45,218 nt of DNA from Lachnospiraceae bacterium (GTDB lineage: Bacteria > Bacillota > Clostridia > Lachnospirales > Lachnospiraceae). Numbering within the stretch: the stretch's first letter is position 1; each line of letters begins with the position of its first letter. Of this stretch, positions 7,915 through 16,633 are shown piece after piece. Location: assembly GCA_029007885.1 (NCBI GenBank), contig JAQXIR010000065.1, positions 1-45,218 on the forward strand. The letters are read 5' to 3'. The notes beneath the pieces were generated by a model, which saw only the letters and a program-made list of their open reading frames with translations, did not search any database and had not been told where the DNA came from. The position numbers and the translations under genes are program-made.

Positions 7915-8358
7915 ATGAATAAAGTTATTCTTATGGGACGTCTGACAAGAGATCCTGAAGTACGTTATTCACAGGGCGAAAATGCAATGGCAATTGCCAG
8001 ATTTTCCCTTGCGGTTGACAGAAGACGTACGGGCAATAACCCGGACGGACAGACAGCCGATTTTATTAATATCGTAGCATTTGGAAGACTTGGTGAATTC
8101 GCCGAGAAATATCTTCACAAAGGCACGAAGGTTACCCTTTCAGGACGTATTCAGACAGGCAGTTATACCAATAAAGACGGCGTCAAAGTTTATACAACGG
8201 ATGTTATCGCAGATGATATTGAGTTTGCGGAGAGCAAAAACAGTGCCGGAGCAGACGGGGGTTTTTCCGGCAACACCAGCAGACCGGAACCGGTAGGCGC
8301 CGGCGACGGATTTATGAACATTCCGGATGGAATAGACGAAGAATTGCCATTTAACTAA
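7915..8358 (+). CDS. ssb: single-stranded DNA-binding protein
   Basis: SSB coats single-stranded DNA in replication and repair. The OB fold (residues 1-105) has the family signature MNKVILMGRLTRDPEVRY, then FINIVAFGRLGEFAEKYLHKG and a TGSYTNKDG loop. A short glycine-rich linker and the acidic C-terminal tip DEELPFN, used to recruit partner proteins, follow. The length of 147 residues is normal. It lies between rpsF and rpsR with short gaps, so it is co-transcribed with ribosomal protein genes. Confidence 0.97.
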   Translation: MNKVILMGRLTRDPEVRYSQGENAMAIARFSLAVDRRRTGNNPDGQTADFINIVAFGRLGEFAEKYLHKGTKVTLSGRIQTGSYTNKDGVKVYTTDVIADDIEFAESKNSAGADGGFSGNTSRPEPVGAGDGFMNIPDGIDEELPFN

Positions 8359-8385
8359 GTGAAAATTCAGATAGGAGGCAGTAAC

Positions 8386-8655
8386 ATGGCTTTTAATAAA
8401 ACAGACAAAGCTGACGCACCGGCAAGAAAAAGAGTCGGCGGCGGTATGCGCAGAAGAAAAAAAGTATGTGTATTTTGCGGTAAAGATAATGTAATTGATT
8501 ATAAGGATACAAACAAATTAAAAAGATACGTATCCGAAAGAGGTAAGATTCTTCCGAGAAGAATTACAGGCAACTGTGCAAAACATCAGAGAGCTCTTAC
8601 CGTTGCAATTAAACGAGCAAGACATATTGCTTTAATGCCGTACACAATGGACTAA
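8386..8655 (+). CDS. rpsR: 30S ribosomal protein S18
   Basis: S18 pairs with S6 in the small subunit. The 89-residue protein has the conserved core [43 protein letters not shown] and the end [19 protein letters not shown] lies 7 bases before the ATG at 8386. An in-frame GTG at 8359 is not needed. This is the last gene of the rpsF operon and a terminator follows. Confidence 0.97.
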   Translation: MAFNKTDKADAPARKRVGGGMRRRKKVCVFCGKDNVIDYKDTNKLKRYVSERGKILPRRITGNCAKHQRALTVAIKRARHIALMPYTMD

Positions 8656-8670
8656 GCCCATGACGATGCA

Positions 8671-8708
8671 AAAGACCAATGATCCGACAGGATGGTTGGT
8701 CTTTTTTG
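8671..8708 (+). terminator. terminator of rpsF-ssb-rpsR
   Basis: AAGACCAA (8672-8679) pairs with TTGGTCTT (8696-8703) and is followed by a run of Ts. Confidence 0.85.
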
Positions 8709-8729
8709 ATAGGAAATAAAAAGAGAATG

Positions 8730-8738
8730 TGATAGAAT
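8730..8738 (+). promoter_or_regulatory. extended -10 promoter abutting a start codon
   Basis: TGATAGAAT (8730-8738) fits an extended -10. Its expected start point, six or seven bases on, falls on or next to the ATG at 8745. TTGATA at 8706 is 21 bases upstream, too far for a standard -35. Confidence 0.5.
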
Positions 8739-8744
8739 GTACAT

Positions 8745-10328
8745 ATGCGGAAAGAAGAATTTGTGATTACGGTAGAATCAAAGAGCAGGTTAGCAGAAAA
8801 TATCCTTTGTGAAAAAGGGATGTCTGTTTATGATGCTCTTTTACAATGTGGAATTCCTTTTCAGGCACCTTGCGGCGGAAACGGAACATGTACGGGATGT
8901 AAGATTGTTGTCAAAAACGGAGCGATACCGCCGTCTGACCGTGATAGACAGGTGTTTACACAAGAGCAATTGCAAGAAGGGATGCGTCTTGCGTGCAAGG
9001 CTTATCCGCAGTCGGATTGTACCATTCTTGTGCCGGAACAGGAAAAATTTAAGGCAGTGACAACTTGCGGCAATGAAGAACAAAAAGCTGTAAAAGTATC
9101 GACTCCAAAAGATGGGCAGCAGGATATTTTAGTAGCACTTGCAATTGATCTGGGAACAACGACCATTGTATATAAATTGTTTGATATACTAAGCGGGAAT
9201 GACCTTGCAGTATTTTCAACTGTGAATGAACAGAGAAAGTATGGGGCGGATGTCATCAACAGAATACAGGCATCTAACAGAGGATTGCGTGAAAAGATGG
9301 CAACTGAGTTAAAAGAACAGATGCGTCGCGACATTCACAATCTTCTTGCGGAATTTTCCGACGGTACTTTTCTGCAGAAGATAGGCTTATGCGGCAATAC
9401 TGTAATGATTCATTTGCTTATGGGATATTCGTGTGAGAAATTGGGGATTTATCCGTTTGAACCGGTAACCCTTTCCGGGATCAACAGCAATACCCGGGAA
9501 CTGGGAATTTTAAAAGAGAGTATTCCGTTTATTATTATGCCCGGTATTTCTGCGTATATCGGCGGAGATGTTTTAATGGGACTTGTCCTGCTTTCTTTCG
9601 ACCGGTGTAGTGAACCTACTTTTTTTCTGGATTTGGGAACGAACGGAGAAATGGCACTCAATGACGGAAAGGGGCACATTTTGGTAACATCCGCTCCTGC
9701 GGGACCGGCGTTTGAAGGCGGAAATATTTCCTGTGGAATCGGGAGTGTTCCGGGAGCGATAGAAAAAGTCAATCTTAATAGAGAACAGATATGCATTAGG
9801 ACGATTCAGGATCAAGTACCTGTCGGTATCTGCGGCTCCGGAGTTATTGAGACGGTTTATGAACTGCGAAAAGAAAAGATAATAGATGAAATGGGACTAT
9901 TGCAGGATGCATATTTTGAGACGGGATTTTCTTTGGTAAAGCAGGAAAAAGGCAGACCTCAGATTTGCATGACCCAAAAGGATATCCGGGAAGTCCAGAT
10001 GGCAAAATCGGCAATTGCAACTGCATTTGAAATTCTACTGGAACGCTCTCATATTTCGAGAGAGGAAATTGTACGCGTCTATTTAGCCGGAGGTTTCGGT
10101 TATCATATTGATGTGCACAAAGCGGCAGGTATCGGGATTTTCCCAAATGAGTGGGAAAATAGAGTGATTGCCACGGGCAATACGGCATTGCAGGGAACAA
10201 AAGAATTTCTTATGGGAAATATCACAGAAGAAAACATAAATTCCTGCAAAGCGGCGGCAGAAGAAATTTATCTTTCCAATGAAAAGGAATTCGAAGAAAT
10301 TTATTTGCAAAATATGTACTTGAAATAA
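8745..10328 (+). CDS. RACo-like ferredoxin/ASKHA domain protein (DUF4445)
   Basis: This family reactivates corrinoid proteins by ATP-driven reduction of Co(II). Residues 1-95 form a plant-type 2Fe-2S ferredoxin, with cysteines in CGIPFQAPCGGNGTCTGC and a later C in LACKAYP. The rest is the ASKHA ATPase-like DUF4445 region, with AIDLGTTTIVYKL (about residue 131), FLDLGTNGEMAL, SAPAGPAFEGG and VYLAGGFGYHIDVHKAAGIG. The length of 527 residues is short for RACo (about 630). No corrinoid protein or methyltransferase gene is adjacent. There is no ribosome site before the ATG, and an extended -10 lies just upstream, so a leaderless transcript is possible. The family is clear and the partner is unknown. 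Confidence 0.85.
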   Translation: MRKEEFVITVESKSRLAENILCEKGMSVYDALLQCGIPFQAPCGGNGTCTGCKIVVKNGAIPPSDRDRQVFTQEQLQEGMRLACKAYPQSDCTILVPEQEKFKAVTTCGNEEQKAVKVSTPKDGQQDILVALAIDLGTTTIVYKLFDILSGNDLAVFSTVNEQRKYGADVINRIQASNRGLREKMATELKEQMRRDIHNLLAEFSDGTFLQKIGLCGNTVMIHLLMGYSCEKLGIYPFEPVTLSGINSNTRELGILKESIPFIIMPGISAYIGGDVLMGLVLLSFDRCSEPTFFLDLGTNGEMALNDGKGHILVTSAPAGPAFEGGNISCGIGSVPGAIEKVNLNREQICIRTIQDQVPVGICGSGVIETVYELRKEKIIDEMGLLQDAYFETGFSLVKQEKGRPQICMTQKDIREVQMAKSAIATAFEILLERSHISREEIVRVYLAGGFGYHIDVHKAAGIGIFPNEWENRVIATGNTALQGTKEFLMGNITEENINSCKAAAEEIYLSNEKEFEEIYLQNMYLK

Positions 10329-10403
10329 TGAGAATTTTGACAATATGTGACGGTTTTTCACGAGCCGATACATCATGTTGGTATGGTATTGAAATTCACT
10401 TCA

Positions 10404-10412
10404 TGCTATAAT
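10404..10412 (+). promoter_or_regulatory. extended -10 promoter of gdpP operon
   Basis: TGCTATAAT (10404-10412) is a consensus extended -10 in the 140-base gap before gdpP. No matching -35 was found. Confidence 0.65.
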
Positions 10413-10468
10413 ATCTAAGGATAAAATGATTTTTTATATACGGCAGATACATTCTGGCAGGAGTTATC

Positions 10469-12517
10469 ATGAAGAATAAAGTTAAAATTAAAGGGACCTT
10501 AAAAACATATCTTCAGGCATCTATTTATCTTGGAGCACTGCTTGCGATTGTTGATATATCCATATGCTTTATGGATTATCGGGCGGGGCTTCTTCTTGCT
10601 GCATTTGTCATCTTTTATTTTGCGGTTGTTATGTGGCTGCTTCATCATAATAAACCGATTATTATGAATGAACTGATTAGTTTTGCCACAGAATACGGAC
10701 AGATTCAAAGAAAGCTGTTGCGGGAACTGGAACTTCCGTATGTTTTATTGGATGACTCCGGCAAGGTGATTTGGACAAACAGGGCATTTGAAGAGGTTGT
10801 ACATAAACATAAAGGGTATCGCAAATCCATCACAACACTTTTCCCGGAATTTACCAGGGACAAACTTCCGGGGGAGGCAGAAGAGACAGAGATTTCGTTT
10901 TCTTATGAAGGAAGTGAATTCCAGGCAAAATGCAGGAAGGTTTCTTTAAAAGAGATGGCAGAAAACAGCGATATCATCAGCCCGGAAGGATATGACGGAT
11001 ATCTGATTGCCATCTATCTGTTTGATGAAACTGCTTTGAAAATTGCGTTAAGGGAAAATGATGACCAGTCTCTGGCAGTCGGCCTTTTATATTTGGATAA
11101 TTATGAAGAAGCATTGGAGAGCGTAGAAGAAGTAAGACGTTCGCTGCTGACGGCATTAATTGATCGTAAGATAAATAAATATATTGCTACATTGGACGGT
11201 ATTTCCAAAAAAATTGAAAAAGATAAGTATTTAATTATTCTTCGAAAACGGTCTGTCGCACAATTACAGGCAAATAAGTTTGATATTCTGGAAGAAGTAA
11301 AAACAGTCAATATCGGTAATGAGATGGCAGTGACCATCAGTATTGGTATCGGACTGGACGGGCTTACTTATTCACAAAATTACGAATTTGCAAGAACGGC
11401 TATCGACCTTGCACTGGGAAGAGGCGGAGATCAGGCAGTTGTCAAAACAACAGAACAGATTATTTATTACGGTGGCAAGAGCCAGCAGGTTGAAAAGAAT
11501 ACAAGAGTGAAAGCCAGAGTAAAAGCGCACGCTTTACGGGAGATTATTACAAGCAAGGACCGTGTTATTATCATGGGACACCGTTATGCGGATGTTGACA
11601 GTTTTGGTGCTGCTGTCGGTATTTATCGAATTGCCAAGACACTTGACAGAAAGGCGCACATCGTTTTGAATGATGTAACAACATCGGTACAACCGCTTAG
11701 AGATTTGTTTGTCAGTCAGGAAGAGTATGAAGAGGACATGCTTGTAAATTCCGAACGTGCTATGGACCTGGCCGGAAACAACTCGGTTCTTGTAATCGTA
11801 GACGTTAATAAGCCAAGTATTACGGAGTGTCCGGAACTGCTTAGAATCTGTAAATCTATTGTAGTTTTAGACCATCACAGACAGGGCACGGAGACAATTG
11901 AAAACGCAACGCTTTCGTATGTGGAAGCATATGCATCTTCGACCTGCGAAATGGTAACAGAAATCTTACAGTATATCAGCGATGGAATTAAAGTCAAATC
12001 GGATGAAGCAGATTGTCTGTATTCCGGCATTATGATTGATACCAATAACTTTATGACAAAAACAGGTGTCAGAACGTTCGAAGCGGCCGCATATTTGAGA
12101 AGAGCAGGAGCGGATGTGACAAGAGTTCGTAAACTGTTCCGTGATGATGTGAATGAATATAAGGCAAAAGCAGATACAGTCAGCCAGGCAGAAATTTATC
12201 GCAATGCATATGCAATCTCGGTCTGCACTGCAGATGATATTCAGAGCCCTACGATTGTGGGGGCACAGGCTGCAAATGAACTACTCAACATCAAAGGAAT
12301 TAAGGCAAGTTTTATTCTGACAGAGTTCCAGGGAATGATTCATGTCAGTGCCCGTTCCATTGATGAAGTAAATGTGCAGATTATTATGGAACGTCTTGGC
12401 GGCGGCGGTCATATGAATGTGGCAGCATGCCAGATGGAAGACGTATCCTTAAATGAAGCTATTATGAAGATTAAACAGACGCTTGATAAAATGATAGAAG
12501 AAGGAGACTTAGACTGA
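10469..12517 (+). CDS. gdpP: cyclic-di-AMP phosphodiesterase GdpP
   Basis: GdpP breaks down c-di-AMP and so tunes potassium and osmolyte balance and wall stress responses. The order is two membrane helices (about residues 15-60), a PAS-like domain (about 80-150), a degenerate GGDEF domain (about 190-325) and a DHH-DHHA1 phosphodiesterase. The DHH motifs are visible: [22 protein letters not shown], and GIMIDTNNF. The DHHA1 motif [10 protein letters not shown] is near the end. The length of 682 residues is typical (about 660). The gene is followed at 1 base by rplI and then dnaB, the conserved Bacillota order. Confidence 0.97.
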   Translation: MKNKVKIKGTLKTYLQASIYLGALLAIVDISICFMDYRAGLLLAAFVIFYFAVVMWLLHHNKPIIMNELISFATEYGQIQRKLLRELELPYVLLDDSGKVIWTNRAFEEVVHKHKGYRKSITTLFPEFTRDKLPGEAEETEISFSYEGSEFQAKCRKVSLKEMAENSDIISPEGYDGYLIAIYLFDETALKIALRENDDQSLAVGLLYLDNYEEALESVEEVRRSLLTALIDRKINKYIATLDGISKKIEKDKYLIILRKRSVAQLQANKFDILEEVKTVNIGNEMAVTISIGIGLDGLTYSQNYEFARTAIDLALGRGGDQAVVKTTEQIIYYGGKSQQVEKNTRVKARVKAHALREIITSKDRVIIMGHRYADVDSFGAAVGIYRIAKTLDRKAHIVLNDVTTSVQPLRDLFVSQEEYEEDMLVNSERAMDLAGNNSVLVIVDVNKPSITECPELLRICKSIVVLDHHRQGTETIENATLSYVEAYASSTCEMVTEILQYISDGIKVKSDEADCLYSGIMIDTNNFMTKTGVRTFEAAAYLRRAGADVTRVRKLFRDDVNEYKAKADTVSQAEIYRNAYAISVCTADDIQSPTIVGAQAANELLNIKGIKASFILTEFQGMIHVSARSIDEVNVQIIMERLGGGGHMNVAACQMEDVSLNEAIMKIKQTLDKMIEEGDLD

Positions 12518-12518
12518 T

Positions 12519-12968
12519 ATGAAGGTAATTCTTTTACAGGATGTAAAGGCTCTCGGTAAAAAGGGAGAAATCATTAATGCAAATGACGGGTATGCCCGTA
12601 ATTATCTGCTTCCTCAGAAATTAGGAGTGGAGGCAAACGCTAAAAACTTAAATGACTTGAAACTTCAGAAGTCAAATGAAGAAAAAATCGCTCTTGAAAA
12701 ATTGGAAGATGCACAAAAATTTGCAAAAGATCTGGAAAGTAAAGAAATCATTGTATCCATCAGAGCAGGAGAAGGCGGGAAAACGTTCGGCTCTGTATCT
12801 TCCAAAGAAATCGCAAATGCTTTTAAGGAGCAGTGCGGTGTAGAGATTGATAAGAAAAAAATTCAAATGGAAGAAAGCATTAAGAATTTCGGTGTATATC
12901 AGGTAAAAGTAAAACTGCACCCGAAGGTAATGGGAACCTTAAAGGTAAAAGTACAGGAACAGAAATAA
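12519..12968 (+). CDS. rplI: 50S ribosomal protein L9
   Basis: L9 is a two-domain protein at the base of the L1 stalk. The N-terminal domain has the signature [18 protein letters not shown] and [12 protein letters not shown] long helix with [20 protein letters not shown] joins it to the C-terminal domain, which holds [13 protein letters not shown]. The length of 149 residues is normal. AAGGAGA lies within the end of gdpP, and the two genes are separated by one base. Confidence 0.97.
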   Translation: MKVILLQDVKALGKKGEIINANDGYARNYLLPQKLGVEANAKNLNDLKLQKSNEEKIALEKLEDAQKFAKDLESKEIIVSIRAGEGGKTFGSVSSKEIANAFKEQCGVEIDKKKIQMEESIKNFGVYQVKVKLHPKVMGTLKVKVQEQK

Positions 12969-12984
12969 CGAAAGAGAGTTTTTC

Positions 12985-14319
12985 ATGGCAGCAGAAGAAA
13001 CATTACTCAAAAGAGTATTGCCGCACAGCATAGAGGCAGAGCAGTCGGTTATCGGTTCCATGATTTTGGATCGTGAGGCAATTACAATTGCTTCGGAAAT
13101 TATTGTACCGGACGACTTCTACAATAAACAGTACGGTGTGCTTTTTGAGACTATGATAGAATTGAATGATGAAGGGAAACCGGTAGACCTTGTCACACTG
13201 CAGGATAAGCTGAAAGAAAAGGATGTACCGCCGGAGGTAAGCAGTCTTGAGTTTATTCGAGACATTATCACAGCAGTACCGACTTCCGCAAATGTCCGTT
13301 ACTATGCGGGCATCGTTTCCGAAAAATCAACACTTCGTAAACTCATTCGCTTAAGCGGAGAAATTGAAAATACATGTTATGCCGGAAAAGAAAGTCTGGA
13401 AATAATTCTGGACGATACGGAAAAACGAGTCTTCGAGCTGGTTCAAAAACGGAATACGGGAGACTATGTGCCGATTCGCCAGATTGTCATGAATGCTTTG
13501 CAGAGAATTGAGACAGCATCCAAAACAAGCGGTAATGTGACCGGAGTGGCAACAGGATTTTTAGACCTGGACTATATGACATCAGGTATGCAGCCGGCAG
13601 ACCTTATTCTGATTGCAGCAAGACCTTCCATGGGAAAGACGGCTTTTGTCTTAAATATTGCACAGCATGTGGCATTCAGACAAAATAAAACGGTTGCAAT
13701 TTTCTCTCTGGAAATGTCAAAAGAACAACTTGTAAATCGTATGTTTTCTCTCGAATCTACGGTAGATGCACAACATCTTAGAAACGGAAAACTGGATGAA
13801 GCAGAATGGGAGAAACTGATTGAATCTGCAGGAATTATCGGTAAATCAAAGTTGATTATCGATGACACACCGGGTATCTCCATTCAGGAACTTAGATCCA
13901 AGTGTCGTAAATATAAGCTGGAAAATGACTTAGATATCATCATGATTGATTATTTACAGTTGATGTCAGGAGGAGGGAGAAGCGAATCAAGACAACAGGA
14001 AATCTCCGAAATTTCCCGTTCCTTAAAGGGACTTGCAAGAGAACTGAATGTACCGGTTATAGCACTGTCTCAGCTTAGCCGTGCTGTTGAACAACGACCT
14101 GATCATCGTCCGATGATGTCTGACTTAAGAGAATCCGGTGCTATTGAACAGGATGCCGATGTGGTAATGTTTATTTATCGAGATGATTATTACAATAAAG
14201 ATACCGAGAAGCAGAACATTGCCGAGATTATCATCGGTAAGCAGAGAAACGGACCGGTCGGAACCGTAGAACTGGCATGGATGCCGAAATATACAAGATT
14301 TGCAAATCTTGAAAAATAG
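12985..14319 (+). CDS. dnaB: replicative DNA helicase DnaB (DnaC in Bacillus)
   Basis: This is the hexameric fork helicase. The N-terminal domain (residues 1-115) includes PHSIEAEQSVIGSMILD. The RecA-like C-terminal domain has Walker A ARPSMGKTAF near residue 212, FSLEMSKEQLVNRM, Walker B IIMIDYLQLM, and the DLRESGAIEQDADVV motif with the arginine finger region after it. The length of 444 residues is typical, and no intein is present. It is the last gene of gdpP-rplI-dnaB and is followed by a strong terminator. Confidence 0.97.
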   Translation: MAAEETLLKRVLPHSIEAEQSVIGSMILDREAITIASEIIVPDDFYNKQYGVLFETMIELNDEGKPVDLVTLQDKLKEKDVPPEVSSLEFIRDIITAVPTSANVRYYAGIVSEKSTLRKLIRLSGEIENTCYAGKESLEIILDDTEKRVFELVQKRNTGDYVPIRQIVMNALQRIETASKTSGNVTGVATGFLDLDYMTSGMQPADLILIAARPSMGKTAFVLNIAQHVAFRQNKTVAIFSLEMSKEQLVNRMFSLESTVDAQHLRNGKLDEAEWEKLIESAGIIGKSKLIIDDTPGISIQELRSKCRKYKLENDLDIIMIDYLQLMSGGGRSESRQQEISEISRSLKGLARELNVPVIALSQLSRAVEQRPDHRPMMSDLRESGAIEQDADVVMFIYRDDYYNKDTEKQNIAEIIIGKQRNGPVGTVELAWMPKYTRFANLEK

Positions 14320-14344
14320 AATCTTATCGATACAGATACTTACA

Positions 14345-14375
14345 AAAGAGAACAAGGAAACTTGTTCTCTTTATT
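14345..14375 (+). terminator. terminator of gdpP-rplI-dnaB
   Basis: A perfect 12-bp stem (14345-14356 with 14361-14372) closed by a GAAA tetraloop ends in a short T-rich tail. Confidence 0.85.
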
Positions 14376-14392
14376 GTTGGGAGGAAAAGAGA

Positions 14393-14959
14393 ATGGAAGA
14401 ATTTAAAATTGAAGAAGTCAGGTATTTAATTTCAGAAGCCTCGAAAAAAGTAAATGTCGAAGCACATGTTCTTCGATATTGGGAGGACGAACTGAATTTA
14501 CCAATCAAACGGAATGAATTAGGACACCGATATTATACAAAAGAAGATATTGACCGCTTTCGGGAAATCAAGCAGTTAAAGGAAAGAGGTCTTCAACTTC
14601 GTGCAATCAAGAATGTATTGGGAAACGAAAAAAAAGAGAATGCGCTCGTAACAGATGCTGCAACCAAAGAGGAAAAGGCAATGCGCTTACAAATGCTGCT
14701 AAAACATATCATTAGAGAAGCAGTAAGGGAATCAAACAGCGATATGGCAGAGGAAATCAAAGAGAGTATTGTGAAAGAACTTGATTATCAGTTCCGTATA
14801 TTAGGAGAGGACGAAGAGAAACGGAGCGAAGAGCATTTTCGAAAAATGGATGAGTTAATCAGAGGAACAGTAAAACGAAAAGAAAAGAAAGTATTTCCTG
14901 CAAGACGAAAAAAGGGGGATAAAAAAAGATTCCCCGAACACAGTGTCTCAGAATTCTGA
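14393..14959 (+). CDS. MerR-like DNA-binding regulator
   Basis: The N-terminal winged HTH of the MerR type (residues 5-75) is clear: RYLISEASKKVNVEAHVLRYWE, then GHRYYTKEDIDRFREIKQLKERGLQLRAIKNVL. The C-terminal half is charged and probably helical (QMLLKHIIREAVRESNSDMAEEIK), ending in a very basic tail (KRKEKKVFPARRKKGDKKRF). No ligand cysteines are seen. The ATG at 14393 follows GGGAGG. The 188-residue length and basic tail resemble the RacA/DUF3967-type MerR relatives involved in chromosome or sporulation functions, but this is only a suggestion. A hairpin overlaps the end of the gene. Confidence 0.8.
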   Translation: MEEFKIEEVRYLISEASKKVNVEAHVLRYWEDELNLPIKRNELGHRYYTKEDIDRFREIKQLKERGLQLRAIKNVLGNEKKENALVTDAATKEEKAMRLQMLLKHIIREAVRESNSDMAEEIKESIVKELDYQFRILGEDEEKRSEEHFRKMDELIRGTVKRKEKKVFPARRKKGDKKRFPEHSVSEF

Positions 14960-14979
14960 AACCTGATATTCGGGGAATC
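14921..14979 (-). terminator. terminator of ferredoxin gene, overlapping merR-like end
   Basis: GATTCCCCGAA (14928-14938) pairs with TTCGGGGAATC (14969-14979). Read on the minus strand a run of seven Ts (14921-14927) follows, so it ends the leftward ferredoxin gene. The loop contains another palindrome (CAGAATTCTG) at the stop codon of the rightward gene. Confidence 0.75.
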
Positions 14980-15011
14980 GGATCGTTTGTATCTATTGTT
15001 TAGGCAATGAA

Positions 15012-15182
15012 TCAGCCTTCAGAAATAGCACCTACCGGGCACTGTCCTGCACAGGAACCACAGTCGATACATTTTGCTTCATCGATAACAAATTGTCCAT
15101 CTCCCATGGAAATAGCGCCTACAGGACACTGTCCTTCACAGGAACCACAACTGATACATGAATCACCAATACAAAATGCCAT
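15012..15182 (-). CDS. 2[4Fe-4S] ferredoxin, 56 aa
   Basis: A short gene read from the ATG at 15182 gives a clostridial-type ferredoxin. It carries two cysteine sets, C9-x2-C12-x2-C15-x3-C19-P and C38-x2-C41-x2-C44-x3-C48-P, each for one 4Fe-4S cluster, plus an extra Cys4. The two halves are near copies (CGSCEGQCPVGAIS and CGSCAGQCPVGAIS), which reflects the known ancient duplication in this family. AAGGAGG lies 8 bases before the ATG. It is a low-potential electron carrier, for pyruvate:ferredoxin oxidoreductase, hydrogenase or the radical activase encoded next to it. A plus-strand frame here is only its shadow. Confidence 0.96.
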   Translation of the reverse strand: MAFCIGDSCISCGSCEGQCPVGAISMGDGQFVIDEAKCIDCGSCAGQCPVGAISEG

Positions 15183-15253
15183 AACTTTATCCTCCTTACC
15201 AATGGTTATTCTTTATATATTTTAATATAAAACAAGTAATAGTACAAGGGATT

Positions 15254-16009
15254 TTACTGCATTTCTGCACGCCTCTTTTTAATTCCCTCTAATATGACAG
15301 CCTTCTTTTCGATTGCAACGGACTTATCAAGCGGTTTTAAATCTTTTAACTTGTAATCAATTCCAAGTTCCTTATATTTTGGCTTTGCCATGTCATGATA
15401 AGGTAACACATCAAGAGCCTCCAAATTGGATAACTGCCCGATAAAATAGCCAAGCTCGAAAAGGTATTTGTCATCATCTGTTATGCCGGGAACAACTACA
15501 TGACGAATCCAGACAGGAACATGCTTTTCGTCCAGATATTTTGCGAAAGCAAGAATGCCATCATTTGGCTGTGAAGTAAGTTCCTTGTGTTTTTCAGGAT
15601 CGATATGTTTGATATCAAGCATAACAAGGTTTGTAAGTGGCATCAGTTGATCGAGTTTCTTAATATATTCCGTATTGCCGGGTTTAAATGTAATACCGGA
15701 AGTGTCAATACAGGTATGGATATTTTCCTTTTTTGCCAGAGTGAAAAGGTCAATCAGAAAATCAACCTGTAACAGGGGCTCTCCACCTGTTACGGTGATT
15801 CCGCCGCCTTTATAGAAACTCTTATTTCGATTATACTGTTCAATGATATACTCCGGGTCTGTCAGTGTGCCTGCATTGATTTCCCAGGTATCGGGATTGT
15901 GACAATATGCACAGCGCATAGGGCAACCCTGACAAAAAACAACATATCGAACGCCCGGACCATCAACTGTACCGAAACTCTCTAAAGAATGTATTCTTCC
16001 CTGAGTCAT
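15254..16009 (-). CDS. pflA: pyruvate formate-lyase activating enzyme
   Basis: PFL activase is a radical SAM enzyme that abstracts a hydrogen from the PFL glycine. The cluster motif CPMRCAYC (C29, C33, C36) is present, preceded by TVDGPGVRYVVFCQG. GGEPLLQ, DTSG and HVVVPGITD motifs follow. The length of 251 residues is normal. AAGGAGG precedes the ATG at 16009, and a further upstream in-frame start has none. It is downstream of the split PFL genes but separated from them by a terminator, so it probably has its own promoter (TATACT on the minus strand near 16035). Confidence 0.96.
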   Translation of the reverse strand: MTQGRIHSLESFGTVDGPGVRYVVFCQGCPMRCAYCHNPDTWEINAGTLTDPEYIIEQYNRNKSFYKGGGITVTGGEPLLQVDFLIDLFTLAKKENIHTCIDTSGITFKPGNTEYIKKLDQLMPLTNLVMLDIKHIDPEKHKELTSQPNDGILAFAKYLDEKHVPVWIRHVVVPGITDDDKYLFELGYFIGQLSNLEALDVLPYHDMAKPKYKELGIDYKLKDLKPLDKSVAIEKKAVILEGIKKRRAEMQ

Positions 16010-16084
16010 AATATTCCTCCTTTTATAGTAATTAGTATACGATTTTTTTGAGAAAAAATCTATGTTACATGATAAATATGAGAG

Positions 16085-16116
16085 AAAAAACCTCATCCGT
16101 AGGGATGAGGTTTTCC
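16085..16116 (-). terminator. terminator of split PFL operon
   Basis: AACCTCATCC and GGATGAGGTT form a strong stem with a short loop. On the minus strand it is followed by TTTTTT, 30 bases after the glycyl-radical gene. Confidence 0.85.
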
Positions 16117-16144
16117 TTTTTCAAAGATACAAGTACATCAATTC

Positions 16145-16390
16145 CTAGATGGATTCATGGAATGTACGTGTAATAACGTCATTCTGCTGTTCCGGAGTTA
16201 ATTTGATGAAGTTAACCGCATATCCGGATAAACGAATTGTCAACTGCGGATAGTTTTCAGGATGCTTCTGAGCATCTAATAAAGTATCTCTGTTTATTAC
16301 GTTAACGTTAAGGTGATGACCGCCTTTTGTTGCATAGCCATCTAATAAAGAAACCAGGTTATCTACCTGAGCTGTTGAAGCTGCTGCCAT
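16145..16390 (-). CDS. stand-alone glycyl-radical domain of PFL (GrcA-like)
   Basis: The 81-residue protein equals the C-terminal end of pyruvate formate-lyase. It shows [36 protein letters not shown], the radical motif RLSGYAVNF with Gly56, and the end [14 protein letters not shown]. Its own ATG has GGAGGA upstream, so it is made as a separate chain. The neighbouring PFL core lacks this region. Family knowledge says such a domain (E. coli GrcA/YfiD) can complement a broken PFL. Here it is inferred to be the normal source of the radical: core (679) plus this (81) equals the 760 residues of E. coli PflB. Confidence 0.93.
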   Translation of the reverse strand: MAAASTAQVDNLVSLLDGYATKGGHHLNVNVINRDTLLDAQKHPENYPQLTIRLSGYAVNFIKLTPEQQNDVITRTFHESI

Positions 16391-16412
16391 TTTTTTGTCC
16401 TCCTATATCATA

Positions 16413-16622
16413 TTATCTTTTAGAATAATCATCTAATCCTTGTTCCAAAGTAGGAACGCTGCAAGCCAACGGAGTTCTGGAACAATCCGTACATCCTAAG
16501 GTCTGCACTGCTTTTGTGGAATCGACCTCTTCATCCACATCTACATTTACATGGCCGACACCCATGCCCATGCCGGAATCCAGCTGGGCAACGAGGTCGT
16601 CAATCATCTTTTTTTCGTCCAT
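16413..16622 (-). CDS. small protein resembling the N-half of the glycyl-radical domain, Cys-rich end
   Basis: This 69-residue protein lies between the PFL core and the radical-domain gene, with AAGGGA before its ATG at 16622. Residues 7-29 (DDLVAQLDS...GHVNVDV) align without gaps to residues 9-31 of the downstream protein, with about ten identities, including the LV..LD, G and HxNVxV positions. After that it diverges. The radical motif is absent and the tail is TLGCTDCSRTPLACSVPTLE, with three cysteines. It looks like a paralogue that lost the glycine and gained another role. It could be a regulatory or protective subunit of the split PFL, or a decaying duplicate. The function is unknown. 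Confidence 0.8.
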   Translation of the reverse strand: MDEKKMIDDLVAQLDSGMGMGVGHVNVDVDEEVDSTKAVQTLGCTDCSRTPLACSVPTLEQGLDDYSKR

Positions 16623-16633
16623 TTTGCCGTCCC

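Noticed and set aside
15007-15225. 72-residue plus-strand frame
   Set aside because: It is the antisense shadow of the ferredoxin. Its repeats mirror the cysteine motifs on the minus strand.
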